From NCBI GenBank assembly GCA_017506865.1, contig JAFCMP010000145.1, forward strand, positions 1 through 64,000: a stretch of 64,000 nt of DNA, written 5' to 3'. Every line of letters starts with the position of its first letter. The first letter of the stretch is position 1. Of the stretch, positions 31,063 to 41,113 are shown one piece after another. The DNA comes from Tribonema minus. Taxonomy: Eukaryota; Sar; Xanthophyceae; Tribonematales; Tribonemataceae. The position numbers and the translations under genes are program-made. The notes beneath the pieces were generated by a model, which was not told the origin of the DNA, ran no database searches, and saw only the letters and a list, made by a program, of their open reading frames with translations.

Positions 31063-34000
31063 AAAAGGCACATCATTAATGAGCCAGTTGTGGCGAACAC
31101 ATTTCGCACTACCTGTGACGTGAAGTGGCTCGCCGTACTGAGCAGTTGCTTTCACAGGTGCAAACGCACCCCGCATGCTATGTCCATGTGGAAAAGCAGC
31201 CATGGCACACTTGCCGTTTGGTAAAACAGAATGCGAAATGGCTACCACACGCTCGCTCCCCCCTTTTGTGCGCCTCTTGCTGGTTACTGGCTTTTGGCCC
31301 CAATTTTGTACCTTCAACATTGCCAAAAACCCTAACGAAAGCTTTTGAGCATCTACATGCCCTCACCGTTGTGAGCAGCTTCTCTGTTTTGTACTTCAAG
31401 TACAAGAATTGCCATCTACCCTGGCGAAATCCTCATGAGCACCTACATACCCTCACCGCTGTGAGCAGCTGTTCGACACTCAACCCGGGGCTCGCAGCCA
31501 TGCTGGTGGTGTCATCAAACCCCCCAGGAGGGGCATCTATGCGACCGGGGTACCACGTGCACCCCCCAGTCGGCAGCGCTCCGCGCCGTATCAGGGCGAC
31601 CATGCCCGCGATGCTGATGATGTCGGCGTCTGGCATCTTGGCGCAGACCTTGTTCCTGTCGCCGCGTATCGCAGGCGCCATGCCGGAGTCGCCCTGCACG
31701 CCAAATAGCAAGAAGTTGGCTTTGTACAGGCCTGCAGATGGGGGTGGGGGGGGCATGCGGGGGGAGGGGGGGGGGGGCATACGGCAGGGGGAGAAACAGG
31801 GGAAGATGTTGGAGCGTGCACTCGTTCAAGTTCCTTGAAGGCGCTAATAAGAGCGGGAGCATCACCAGCATTGTGAATGCGAGCCGACACTCGAGTTGCC
31901 GAGTGACTGGCAATGTTCGTCACGAAAACTTCAACGCTCCCTGCACAGGCGCGCATGACGTGTATGACATGCCGACATCCCAATACTCCTCAGTGGACAG
32001 CACGGATCCCCTGAAACTGCCGCTGGCATCCGGGTCACCGATCAGCTCGAGGGCTGCCGTGTGTAGGGCTGCCATGCGATAGGGCATGTAGGTACCTATA
32101 CTTCAAAAGTATTAATCAGGGACCTAGCCGGGTGGTGTTAGATGCATCAGAAGTGCGTAGCATAGCACATTGCAAGCGGGCGCTGGTCAGCGGCATTGCG
32201 CAACGCGCTTCGCGGATTGGCGTGGTTGCGCCACAGAGAGAACATCGACTTGAAGGTGGGGTGTGCAGCAGGAGATTGCGCAGACGCTGCAGCAGCAGAC
32301 ATCACAGCCAAGCAGACAGCAGGGTCTGCATTGGGCGACAGCTTACATATCGGGCAATTGCGGTGCGCTGTCCTGCTCTTCGGGGGGTGGGGGAGGGCAG
32401 CGCGGGGGATGTGGCGCATACGCCAGTCTCATGCGTAGCGCCTATACTAGCGCTTTTTTGTACTGTAGGGGTATGTACGCATCGGCTGCCACGTGTCAAA
32501 GCAGGGTCCATGGCGCCACCCAGCACATTGGAGCCTTGCTGCAGTGTGTAGTATTGGCGCACAGCATGCAGGTTTGGCCCATGAGTACAAGGCAAACCCT
32601 AGCCATCCAGATGGCCAGTCGCTGGCATATATAATGGTAGTCACTGCAGCTGTAAATGAAGCCCCCGCATGCGTACTTGGTTGTGTAACCCTAACCTTGA
32701 CTCAGCAACAAGACAAAATTGCATTGCAACAGAAGGGTTGCTCTCGCCAACAGACCTAACCGACAGGTGTTGTCGGGCACACTTTCTTGTAAGCTTGGCA
32801 GCAGCAGCAACAACGCGTTATGAATGTGCTCTGGCTGTTATCAATCCCTAAACTAACCCTAGCCCTAACCCTAACTTCAAGGTGGCGCGATGATTGCGGC
32901 TGTACAGCCTTCTGACTTCATGTATTTCTCGATTCTGACTGTTTACTCAAAGTTTGAGTCAAGTGCATGCGGTTGTGGTACACATGGCATCGCACCTGCG
33001 TGCTGCGGGAACTTGGAGAAATCCGGGTACGATTTTCTTGCCTCCTGCCACTCCCATCGGATGGAACCGTTGCAGCCGCCTATTGACGCAAAAGAAAGCA
33101 ACAAACAGAAGGATGCTAATAAGAAGTAGGTCTGAGTGAGCACAGGTACACTACTACTACAGGGGGGGGGGGCACATGGAGGAGGACGTAGGGGAGGACC
33201 CCGAGATGCCATTTGGCGGCGGCGGCGTTTGAGTGGTTGTCGTTGCGACACTTTCAGACTGTCATACGACATGTAGATTCCTTACAGCTAGATGCCAATC
33301 ATCTGGGCTTTTTCGCGCCCTGAGCGAGAATTAATAAAAAGTACACTACTCATACCCATGTCCTTTGTTGCAGCCTAACCCTAACCCTCACCCTCACCCT
33401 TGCTTCAAACCCTCGTCCCTCAACCTAACCCTGACTCTGACCCTAGCGACGCGTGAGGCCGGTGTTGCAATGGTCAAGAGCTCCGGAACGACACGCGTTG
33501 AGTGCATTTGCAACGCGGAGAGTTGACAGCAGCGCGCAGGGCAAGGCTGCATTTTGGTGGCTCACCTGCAGACGCGTTGTATGAACAGCATCATGTGACG
33601 CGCGAGTGCTGGAGTGGTCGAGATCTGTCGTGATGTAATGGGTGGTACCCTGGGTATGCATATGTATGTTCGCAATTGCTTATAAACAATCCCGATAGTG
33701 TTGACCGCGCTCGCATAATGTTGGCTTGCTAGCTGTATGTGTGCATGTATATGCCGTACCTCGTGCGTCCGCAAAAAACGCGTGCACTAACTGCAGGCGG
33801 ATGGTGTTCGCTACATCCACATGAAAGCTGTAATTATACTTGCACTTCAAGTTGTAGTACGGACGCGTGACATAGCCGCAAGAAGCAGCGCGCGTGCGCG
33901 CAATCAACCTGATTGATAGACAATGAAGTACACTATCGTCATGAAACGCAAAGCGTACATGGACAAAGAAATCAGCAGAATCATAAGCACGCCAGCGAAA

Positions 34001-34691
34001 GCACAGCAGTGTACCTTAAGTTGTCTGCGTTGTTACGCTGCTGCTGCTTGCAAAGTAGGCACTTGACTCCGTCAGACGTCATGCTGCTGCACAGCGTATG
34101 AGTGTTGAGAACCAATCGGCCGGTGTGCTTCCGTATGTAGTACACGCATCGACGTGCACGGCAACACACTTCAACTTGAAAGTAGGTGACCCCACAAACG
34201 CTGCATGTGAATACACACCCCTCCAGTGCACTCACCGCACTGGGCGTCAAAGCCGTACACGGTATCGGGCAGCCCCATGTTCTCGTTGTATGTGAGGCAG
34301 TCGTGCGATGCGTGCCGAGCACTTCAAGTCGGCAATATGTTGTGCGGGCGATGTGTGCTGGGCGCTGATCGGCCGGTACGCTTCTGTACATACATGCGTT
34401 GACGTGCACGAAAACACACTTCAACTTGAAGTAGGTAGGTAACCACAAACGCTGCACGTGAATACATACCCCTCCAGTGCACTCACCGCACTGTGCGTCG
34501 AGGCCATACACGGTGTCAGGCAGCTCCATGTTATTGTTGTACGTGAGGCAGTCGTGCGATGCGTGCCGAGCCATGTTGCCGGCGAGCTTGTCAGGCCCGA
34601 CGTCACCGGGGTGGAGCGCCTTGTGTCGCTGTTCGTCCGCAATAATGGCTTTCTGGATGAGCGTCTGCGCGCGGTTGAAGCAGAAGTACGC
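28127..34691 (-). CDS. Heme peroxidase (plant/fungal/bacterial peroxidase superfamily), multi-exon, 5' partial
   Basis: Minus-strand exons with matching phase are 34691-34487, 33079-32996, 31731 to about 31500, 30655-30365 and 28411-28127 (TAG stop). The product has the distal heme pocket RHASHDC (Arg codon 34568, His codon 34556), GGCNGSIRW across the next junction, MPDADIISIAG, a WYPGRID segment and proximal-ligand LSGAHTVG (His codon 30508). The tail is WEGGGNFASDRILKC with FRQKFCQAYQAM. Such enzymes reduce H2O2 while oxidising a donor substrate; the subclass is not resolved. The donor of the 31.5 kb exon is unclear and a small exon may be missing before 30655. N-terminal exons, including any signal peptide, were not found upstream of 34691. 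Several exon ends are tandemly copied in the introns. Confidence 0.8.
28500..29025 (+). repeat. Tandem duplication, about 250 bp, in peroxidase intron
   Basis: The words GTGTAGGGCTGGGCACAG, TGCGAGGCG and GCACAGCGCAGCTG recur in the same order in 28533-28785 and 28786-29025; an extra short copy of the first word lies near 28500. Confidence 0.8.
30061..30541 (-). repeat. Three tandem copies of the proximal-heme-ligand exon end
   Basis: The functional exon end (LSGAHTVG...YFKQ, donor at 30364) is followed downstream on the minus strand by an internally deleted copy (about 30325-30273, LSGA fused to SPARYFKQ) and a nearly full copy (about 30255-30076, LSGAHSVG...YFQQ). All keep CAG|gtgacg and then read VTLR-stop. 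The two extra copies lack a convincing acceptor. Confidence 0.85.
30696..30876 (+). repeat. Poly-G tracts in peroxidase intron
   Basis: G runs at 30709-30722 and 30857-30876. On the transcribed strand these are C runs; the first lies close upstream of the acceptor of exon 30655. Confidence 0.9.
31023..31060 (+). repeat. (CT)n microsatellite
   Basis: About 19 CT dinucleotides in the peroxidase intron. Confidence 0.95.
31741..31790 (-). promoter_or_regulatory. C-rich polypyrimidine tract before peroxidase acceptor
   Basis: On the minus strand the region reads as C runs ending in catctgcag, directly before exon start 31731. Choosing this acceptor restores phase with the preceding exon (QHA-G-LYKANF). 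Confidence 0.55.
32851..32876 (+). repeat. Interstitial telomere-like tract
   Basis: ACTAACCCTAGCCCTAACCC-type repeats, degenerate TTAGGG on the other strand. Confidence 0.7.
33175..33343 (+). repeat. Dispersed repeat DR1, copy 1 (terminal-exon-like)
   Basis: Begins TGGAGGAGGACGTAGGGG, encodes EEDVGEDPEMPFGGGGV plus stop (TGA 33230-33232), continues with a conserved 3' segment (GGGCTTTTTCGCGCCCTGAG) and ends at AATAAAAAGTAC. It looks like a copied last exon with 3' UTR and polyadenylation signal. Other copies are at 39899-40067, 40073-40203 and 61894-62068 (reverse). Confidence 0.8.
33374..33448 (+). repeat. Interstitial telomere-like tract
   Basis: CCTAACCCTAACCCTCACCC followed by further CCCTNAC-like units, degenerate near 33430-33448. 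Confidence 0.65.
34096..34573 (-). repeat. Tandem copy of the distal-heme-pocket exon end, donor and intron start (about 240 bp)
   Basis: Exon end 34573-34487 (HASHDCLTYNNNMELPDT) and its intron start recur at 34322-34236 (HASHDCLTYNENMGLPDT) with the same gtgagtgcactgg donor context and a following cggccgat word. Both copies encode the distal His. Confidence 0.85.
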
Positions 34692-37351
34692 CTGCGCGTG
34701 CAGCAGCGGGCGGCAAGCATTGGCGTGAAAGTTAAAACTTTAGTGTGGTATCCTGGCACCCCAGAAGGGGACGGCTGCCCTGCCGAGTGTGCACAAGCTT
34801 TTTAGCTCAGTGGTAAAGCCAGGGTCACCACATTGGTTTTTGTGGTATTGTGAGCCGCCTGACCTGATCGAGCCATAGGTCATGGCAGTGCGTCTCAACA
34901 CACCTATGAGCGCCATACCGCTCGTCGGACCAATTGCCGCAGAGTATACTGCCGCAACAAGCAGGATCCTGTGATGAGCGCGATTCGACCATAGTGGCGC
35001 CAAATGCGCAATTTCAAGTTGAACCGCAACAATCACCCTGTAGTTGATGTATGTATGATCAAGTCGAAGGGACTGCGCACACACAAAGCCTTCTGGTGCC
35101 GCAACCACTGGTAGAAGTTCATGGATGCATGACTCAGAGGTTAGCAGCTGCAACGGCCTGTGCTGCAGCAGGCAGCGTGCATGGCGACGGGGCTATGCTA
35201 GCCCAAATGACATCTATACGCGATGTGTACACTTCAAGTTTGTACAGCATGTATAGGCGATGGCCGTACAACCACGGTGCCTGTGTCAAAATGACAGCGT
35301 GCATTGTGGCACAGTGTACAGTGGCTGCAGTGACTTCAAGGATGTATTTTGATTCATTGCAACCTGTGCCAGCCACCAACACGCATGCCGCACTGTGGTG
35401 CTGTGATCAAAGCACTGGCTTCAGCACCGCAATTGCAGGCTTCGGCCTCGCCCGCCGCCACGGAGGCGCGCTGTAAAGTGTGTGCAATTGCCAACCACGC
35501 CGTGGGGGCCGCACCAATTGGCAGTGTCACTTGGCAAAAGGCTTCATGTACGCAAGCATATATCTGGAAAGTGAGGCACGCTCCTGTGAGCATGCAACGT
35601 AAGGTACGGCAGCCTTGAGCTGGCAACTTGAAGCAGGCAGCCCTATAGCATGGAAGGACATGCAGACTTGCGCCACCGCTTCTGCGTTTGTGTGCGCAGC
35701 TGCCTAGGTGCAGACGGGGCCCTCAGGCGCTTGAACAGGTTTCCTTGCAAAGCTGGCTCAAGTCATTGACAAAATCAATAAGATGATTTGTAGGCCCTGG
35801 GGTCTTGGACCCGTCGGCTTGCTTTGAGAGTTTCAGGCAAAGTTCACACAAACTTTGGGTGACTCACTTTAGGAAAAACTTCAAGTTCTAAAAAGTTCTG
35901 GATAAAAACATGGGTCAGAACAGTTACTGTTCAAGTAGCTGCAACGGCACATGACAGACTGAGCGCAGTACTGTATAGATACTAGTAGTACATAGTACTT
36001 GAGCAGCCTGAGGCGTGCTACAGTGAACGCACTGCGTGGCATCCAGGGTGCACTGGTACATGACTGCTGAGCCTCATCGCGCAACTTGAAGACCGTGACT
36101 GCTGAGTCAGAACCACAACAGCCTGTGACTGTGAGTTGTGTTGCTGCTTGTTGCCTGCGCACTGCCAGCTGGTCGTGCCACTGATCGCGGTCACTGACTC
36201 AGATTCGGAGTCACTGAGTGTGAGATTATGCAAGCAAGCAACCGTTGCGGTTTGCCGACTGTGCAGTCCTTCGTGGTAGCTGTCTGTGCCGCCTGCGTCA
36301 TCTGACTCACTGACAGGCTGACTCCCGCACCAGTGGTGCGTGTCCGCCGTCGATAGCCACAGGCACTCTGCGAGCAGCGCACAATGCCCCTGGTTTGTAG
36401 GCAGTTGCGGGACCCTTCAGGGCGCAAGCCTTCTTAAATCACGTAGCGGCGCACGGCTCGCCGCACTCACTACTAGTAGTAGTCTACTACTAGTACCAAA
36501 TTGAACTTCAGTGAATGCTGCAGTCTGAGATGGGCTAAGCCTTGTGATTTTTGCAGTCACCATACTGGTAACTGCGCGCAAGTGCACATCGCTGCAACCC
36601 GGGCCGGTCACCAATCAGGGCGGCGCCAGAGTTTAGTTGCCAGTCCCTGCGGGAACACCTCAGGCTGGAGGCCTCGAGCTTATTCTGGCGCTGGCTCTCC
36701 AGCGCGTGGGACTACTGCACAGGCGACGCTGACCACGCGCAGCGTTTTGGCGATTGACATTGTCTCGAACTACAAAACTTGAAGTTAGTGTAACATTAAC
36801 AGTATCGTAATTGAAGTCTCGAGCCTGCAGCCACGCTTCACGGTCTGCAGAGGGCTCTCACTGTGTTAGGATTGAGCTTTCGAGTTGCACACAGGAAATT
36901 GCTAGACAGCAGGGATAGTTCCTGAAGATTCTTGGCCAGTTCTGAGGCCAGTTATGAAAGGTTCTGAACTGCAAAATGCTTTGCTTTGAATGCTTGGATC
37001 AGAGCCTTGGGGGAGCTGTAGCGACAGCTTGCAAGGTAGTAGATTGCGGCATAGCGGATTTGCTGTGCATTGGTATTGCATTGACAGTAGTGTAGCTTGG
37101 AAAGGGCTGCAGCATGGGGCTGTAGCTGTGGGGGCAAATAGAGGTTTGGGCTCTCTGGGACTTGATCACCCTTGGATCTCTACCTGCTGCTTGCTACCAC
37201 CACGCTTGAAATAGCATCACTCTGTTAGGTGGAGAAGTCACGATTCGAACCCTAGCTCAGCAGCAGCCAATCGCTGCCAACGACAGCAGCAGCACTCCTG
37301 TGCTAGCTCGCTAACGGGTTTGCCGACAGCAGAATAGAGCTGTTCAGCACG

Positions 37352-37582
37352 ATGCCGACGGGCAGCAAGGGCGGTGGCGAAGCGGGTGGATCTAGGCGAT
37401 ATGCACCACCCGGTTCGTATTCGCACGGTACGCGTGCCTCGGGCGGGCCGCAGGGGCACTTCCAACTGTACCACAAAAGGTTGCGCAATATCTGGTCAGA
37501 CTTTCTTAACCAGATAGCCAGTTGCCTCACATGCACCCCTACCTCACAACTGTGTGCACAGAAGTTGTGCGGAATGGTTTGA
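37352..37582 (+). CDS. Small uncharacterised ORF
   Basis: An ATG-started 76-residue frame (MPTGSKGGGEAGGSRRYAPP...) that is Gly/Ser/Arg-rich with a Cys-containing tail. No homologue is recognised. It could be an exon or chance; the GC-rich first half stands out from the AT-richer surroundings. Confidence 0.2.
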   Translation: MPTGSKGGGEAGGSRRYAPPGSYSHGTRASGGPQGHFQLYHKRLRNIWSDFLNQIASCLTCTPTSQLCAQKLCGMV

Positions 37583-39640
37583 GACTTTAAGGTTCACTTA
37601 GTCTAGTAGCTCCGTTTGGCGCTCATGTATACATGTCATTATGATTGCAAGAGTCTATGCTGACATTCAATTTGCTTGAGCGTGGTGCTGTTACTAGTAG
37701 GTGGGGGGGGGTAGCAGCACGGTGCCACAGTGTAGTGGCAAGGCAGGTGTGTGCAACGTGATCTCTGCAGAGAACATGATGTGATATTCCCGCTTCATTT
37801 GAAAATGCCAATGGCGAGGTGATGGTCCCTGAGCTGGGGCCCGTGCGCTTGACATGGGGTCAGAGTCTGTCTGAGAGTCTCGAAGATTCTCCGGCGGACA
37901 GACTGAGTGACACAGTGACTGTGTCGCTCGGCCTGGCGCCCGCATCTCACTAGGAGTGCCCCCCAGGCTGGGGTAGCACATGAGGTGCTTCTTAAGTTCA
38001 ACTTCATTCAAAGTTTGAACTTCATCATGGCTGCGTCCTGGCCGCAACGCTCAGCTGCAGCAGCAGCAGGGTAGTATTACTTAGTGACTGCTGGCAGAGT
38101 ATGCTGTTGAACTTTTAAGTTATCGGTGCCACAGTGATGCATGCCCTCTTGGTACTGTCATGTTAAACATCAGTGACCATTTCTGTATCACCGTGAATCG
38201 GCATCTGATGCCGCCAGACTTACATGTCTGTGAGTGCCAGGCCCTATAGCTGACAGCCTGAGGCACGAGTTTCTTGCTACAAGGCCGGTGCTACGGAACT
38301 CGGCGGCTCTCACAATCAGTCACAGATCTTCGTTGAACAACTGGCAATGGCACCACGTTAGCCCTGAGGCTCAGGTGATTCAGAGTTTGGAGCGGACTTC
38401 GACGTCTTCGGACATCCGTCGGCCGCCGCTCGGTCATAATGAACATCAAGGTAAAATGATTGTGATCAGTGAAAAAGTAGATTGATTCCCAAGCGATATG
38501 CACTTGCTTGAGGTCAGCAGCAAGCTGAGATAATGAATGGGCACGTCTCAGCGCCCAAAGGGGCTCGCCTCAGCTTGCACATCGACCCGACAGCGTCACA
38601 CTCACGAAGTATTTAGTAAAGCTTCCCTCGATCAAGCTCTACGTTTGCAAAATGAAGCGCATAATATGCCAGCTGCCAGTGAAATGGGCTCACATTGTCC
38701 AAGGCTTGAGTCAAGGTACCGCCGGCAGTCCCATAGCTGTTCATGACGTTCAAGTCCTTCCTGGTGCACTTGCCAGCGCCATGCACCCGGATCATCTGCT
38801 GCATGCATGCCAACCACAACAGAGTGTGCACGATGCGAGGAGGATGTCGAGAAGCGGCAGCAACAGGGCGTTGAAGGCCCCGGGCAGGCATTATATCGCT
38901 GAAGAGCTGTCCGCCAGGTCGCACACCCCCCGCGCTGCCTGCCTCCCTCGAGTTCCTTTGTTTTATAAAAATAGTAACGTTGTGTCGAATTGTACCGAAA
39001 GGGTGTTCGAATTGCCGAAACTTTTTCTAGTGTTGCCGAGGTCCCTGAAGTAGGCGTGCATTGAAGTGCTGTGGCTTAACATGGCACACCAGATGTTACA
39101 CCATCCACCATCAACACGCCTTCAAATGCCAGTGGAAAGTGTCCTGATGATCTTCTCGAGCTTCTTCAAACTTGAAGTTGGCAAAAAGGAGAAAACGACA
39201 CACACACACGCGACGACGCGACAGCGACAGCAGAGAGCGCAGCCAGCCCAATGGAGGTTTGCCATGGCGAGGCTGCCTTGCTTGGTCATCGAGCTGCTTA
39301 TCGAGATGCGTAGTTTATTTACACAAAAGGGAAAGGTCGGGGGGAGCAGGCGCACCCTCGAGTTACACCTGTTGACAGAGACGGAAGCTCAAAAAGATCG
39401 ACGTTTCGACAACCCGTCAACAGACAGGCTGCCGAGCACCAGCAGCATTAAGATAGGCATAAGCTGGAGTAAGCCTCAGAGCGTACTTGCTGGTCGCGCG
39501 GCGGCAGGTCGAGCAAGAGCGTCTACAACTTAGTGCTACTAGTACTTGCTAACGTCATAAACCAACCCGTCGGCGAGCCGACGGCAGGAGGGAGGTGACG
39601 GCAGGAGGGAGGTGAAAGAGGCAAGGCACGCAGTCACCAG

Positions 39641-39715
39641 CTGCAAGACACCGGCATCAAGATGACAGCCTCGGAGTCGTTTGACTTCAAGAAGTTCGTG
39701 CAGAAGGTGAAGTAA
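39641..39715 (+). CDS. Possible terminal exon, uncharacterised
   Basis: After a cagtcaccag acceptor-like site the frame reads LQDTGIKMTASESFDFKKFV...K then TAA at 39713-39715. The composition is protein-like (amphipathic, Lys-rich), but no upstream exon was identified. Confidence 0.3.
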   Translation: MQDTGIKMTASESFDFKKFVQKVK

Positions 39716-39898
39716 CCGCCAGTGATGTACATAATTATGGCATTGTGGGTGACTGTGATTGATTATCCGACTTCAGGCTAGTAATACTCAAAGCTGCAGG
39801 CTGTGTCCCTGCTGTGAGCCACAGTGACAGTTCAAGACTACCGGCTGTTTTATCGCAGTAGTGTACTACAACCAACTTGAAGGTACTACTAGTAGTCA

Positions 39899-40067
39899 TG
39901 GAGGAGGACGTAGGGGAGGACCCCGAGATGCCATTTGGCGGCGGCGGCGTTTGAGTGGTTGTCGTTGCGACACTTTCAGACTGTCATATGGCTTGTAGAT
40001 TCTTTACAGCTAGATGCCAATCATCTGGGCTTTTTCGCGCCCTGAGCGAGAGTTAATAAAAAGTACA
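39899..40067 (+). repeat. Dispersed repeat DR1, copy 2
   Basis: TGGAGGAGGACGTAGGGG start, the same short coding tail and stop (TGA 39952-39954), and AATAAAAAGTAC end. Differs from copy 1 by only a few bases. Confidence 0.85.
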
Positions 40068-40072
40068 TGACG

Positions 40073-40203
40073 TGGCGGCGGCGGCGTTTGAGTGGTTGTC
40101 GTTGCGACACTTTCAGACTGTCATACGACATGTAGATTCCTTACAGCTAGATGCCAATCATCTGGGCTTTTTCGCGCCCTGAGCGAGAATTAATAAAAAG
40201 TAC
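40073..40203 (+). repeat. Dispersed repeat DR1, copy 3 (5' truncated, tandem with copy 2)
   Basis: Starts within the GGCGGCGGCGGCGTTTGA segment directly after copy 2 and repeats the 3' part through AATAAAAAGTAC. Confidence 0.85.
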
Positions 40204-40483
40204 ATGACACATTGTGCCACAGTGAGTAGCTGATCAGCTCGAGCCAGCCTGGCCGCTACTCAGTCACTGCGGTAGTACTAACATGAAGTCCTCAGACTAG
40301 TAGAAGCCCATCAGAATCAGATTTTGTGTAGTTGGCTCAGCTGTTAGTGGCCATTTGATGTGTAGATAGCGCTTGTGTTCCATCGCGGTCACTGAGGCAC
40401 AAATGCGTGTGAGCACAATGTCATGCTTGATGATGTGAGCGCAAGAGTTGGCAAGTTGGCAAAGCATAGTATCTTGCACTTTG

Positions 40484-40517
40484 CATAGGGTTTCCGCCCC
40501 TCAAGCGGAAATGAATA
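40484..40517 (+). terminator. Hairpin followed by AATAAA
   Basis: TTTCCGC and GCGGAAA form a 7-bp stem around a CCCTCAA loop, followed by TGAATAAAC. It resembles an RNA 3'-end element; which gene it would serve is unknown. Confidence 0.3.
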
Positions 40518-41081
40518 AACTTGAAGTACTACTAGCAACTAGATACTGTAGTACTTTCAAACCTTGAAAGTTCAAATTGTTTTCTGCATGTACTACCGCG
40601 CTCAGCCTGGTTGGATTCAATTAAGTTAGCCTCAACATTGTAAACCGTCGGCAATAACCATTCCTGAGCATCACTCATCGATGCATACATCAATCACTGA
40701 TGGCATGGCCCGGCTGTATAGATACTGTGTCATTATAGTTACTGTATGATGCTAATAGTATGTTGCATGCTGACAGAACTAAACACCGTGGCAGAGTAGG
40801 ACACTCAAGGTGGACCCAATGCAGAAGTGCCGCACAGCTGCAGCAGAACCGTGTGACAGCACTTGACCCGGGCAGGCTGGTGTGCAAGAAGTGAGTATAA
40901 TGTAGGTGCTTGTGCAAGGGAGAAACACCTGACGCAGGCCTGGGTCGGAACAGTGCTGAACTGGTGCTGGCCCGAGTCCATGGTGGACTGACAACTTGAA
41001 GAGTAGTTCCACTGTCACAAAGGTGATGACCTGCACAGGTAATACTATCATAATGTAGGCACATGCGGTGTAGGTGTGTCT

Positions 41082-41113
41082 ACATGTATATACATATATA
41101 TGTATATCTATAG
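41082..41113 (+). repeat. TATA/CATA-rich microsatellite
   Basis: Alternating TATACATATATATGTATATC tract, ending in a ctatag acceptor-like site. Confidence 0.7.

Larger units (their letters stand above)
34692..41113. other. Long non-coding spacer with dispersed repeats
   Basis: No ORF here shows a recognisable family. The stretch is rich in CAGTGAC/GTCACTG words, GAGTCAGAGTC words, ACTACTAGTAGT palindromes (36466-36496, 39886-39898) and ACTTCAAGTT/AACTTGAAGT motifs. Two DR1 copies and a possible small terminal exon lie at 39641-40203. Confidence 0.5.

Noticed and set aside
32147-32419. Minus-strand ORF with CPICKLSPNADP and an Ala-rich segment, as a peroxidase exon
   Set aside because: It lies between two exons that already join in phase, and has no peroxidase motif.
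34792-34860. tRNA-like A-box (TTAGCTCAGTGGTA)
   Set aside because: No B-box (GGTTCRANTCC) at the right distance and no acceptor stem.
37220-37320. Reverse B-box (GATTCGAACC) suggesting a minus-strand tRNA
   Set aside because: No convincing A-box or pairing 5' acceptor strand; may be a SINE or tRNA relic at most.
38613-38924. Minus-strand ORF with NVMNSYGTAGGTLTQALDNV as a gene
   Set aside because: Protein-like stretch but no start, splice or family support; too weak to annotate.
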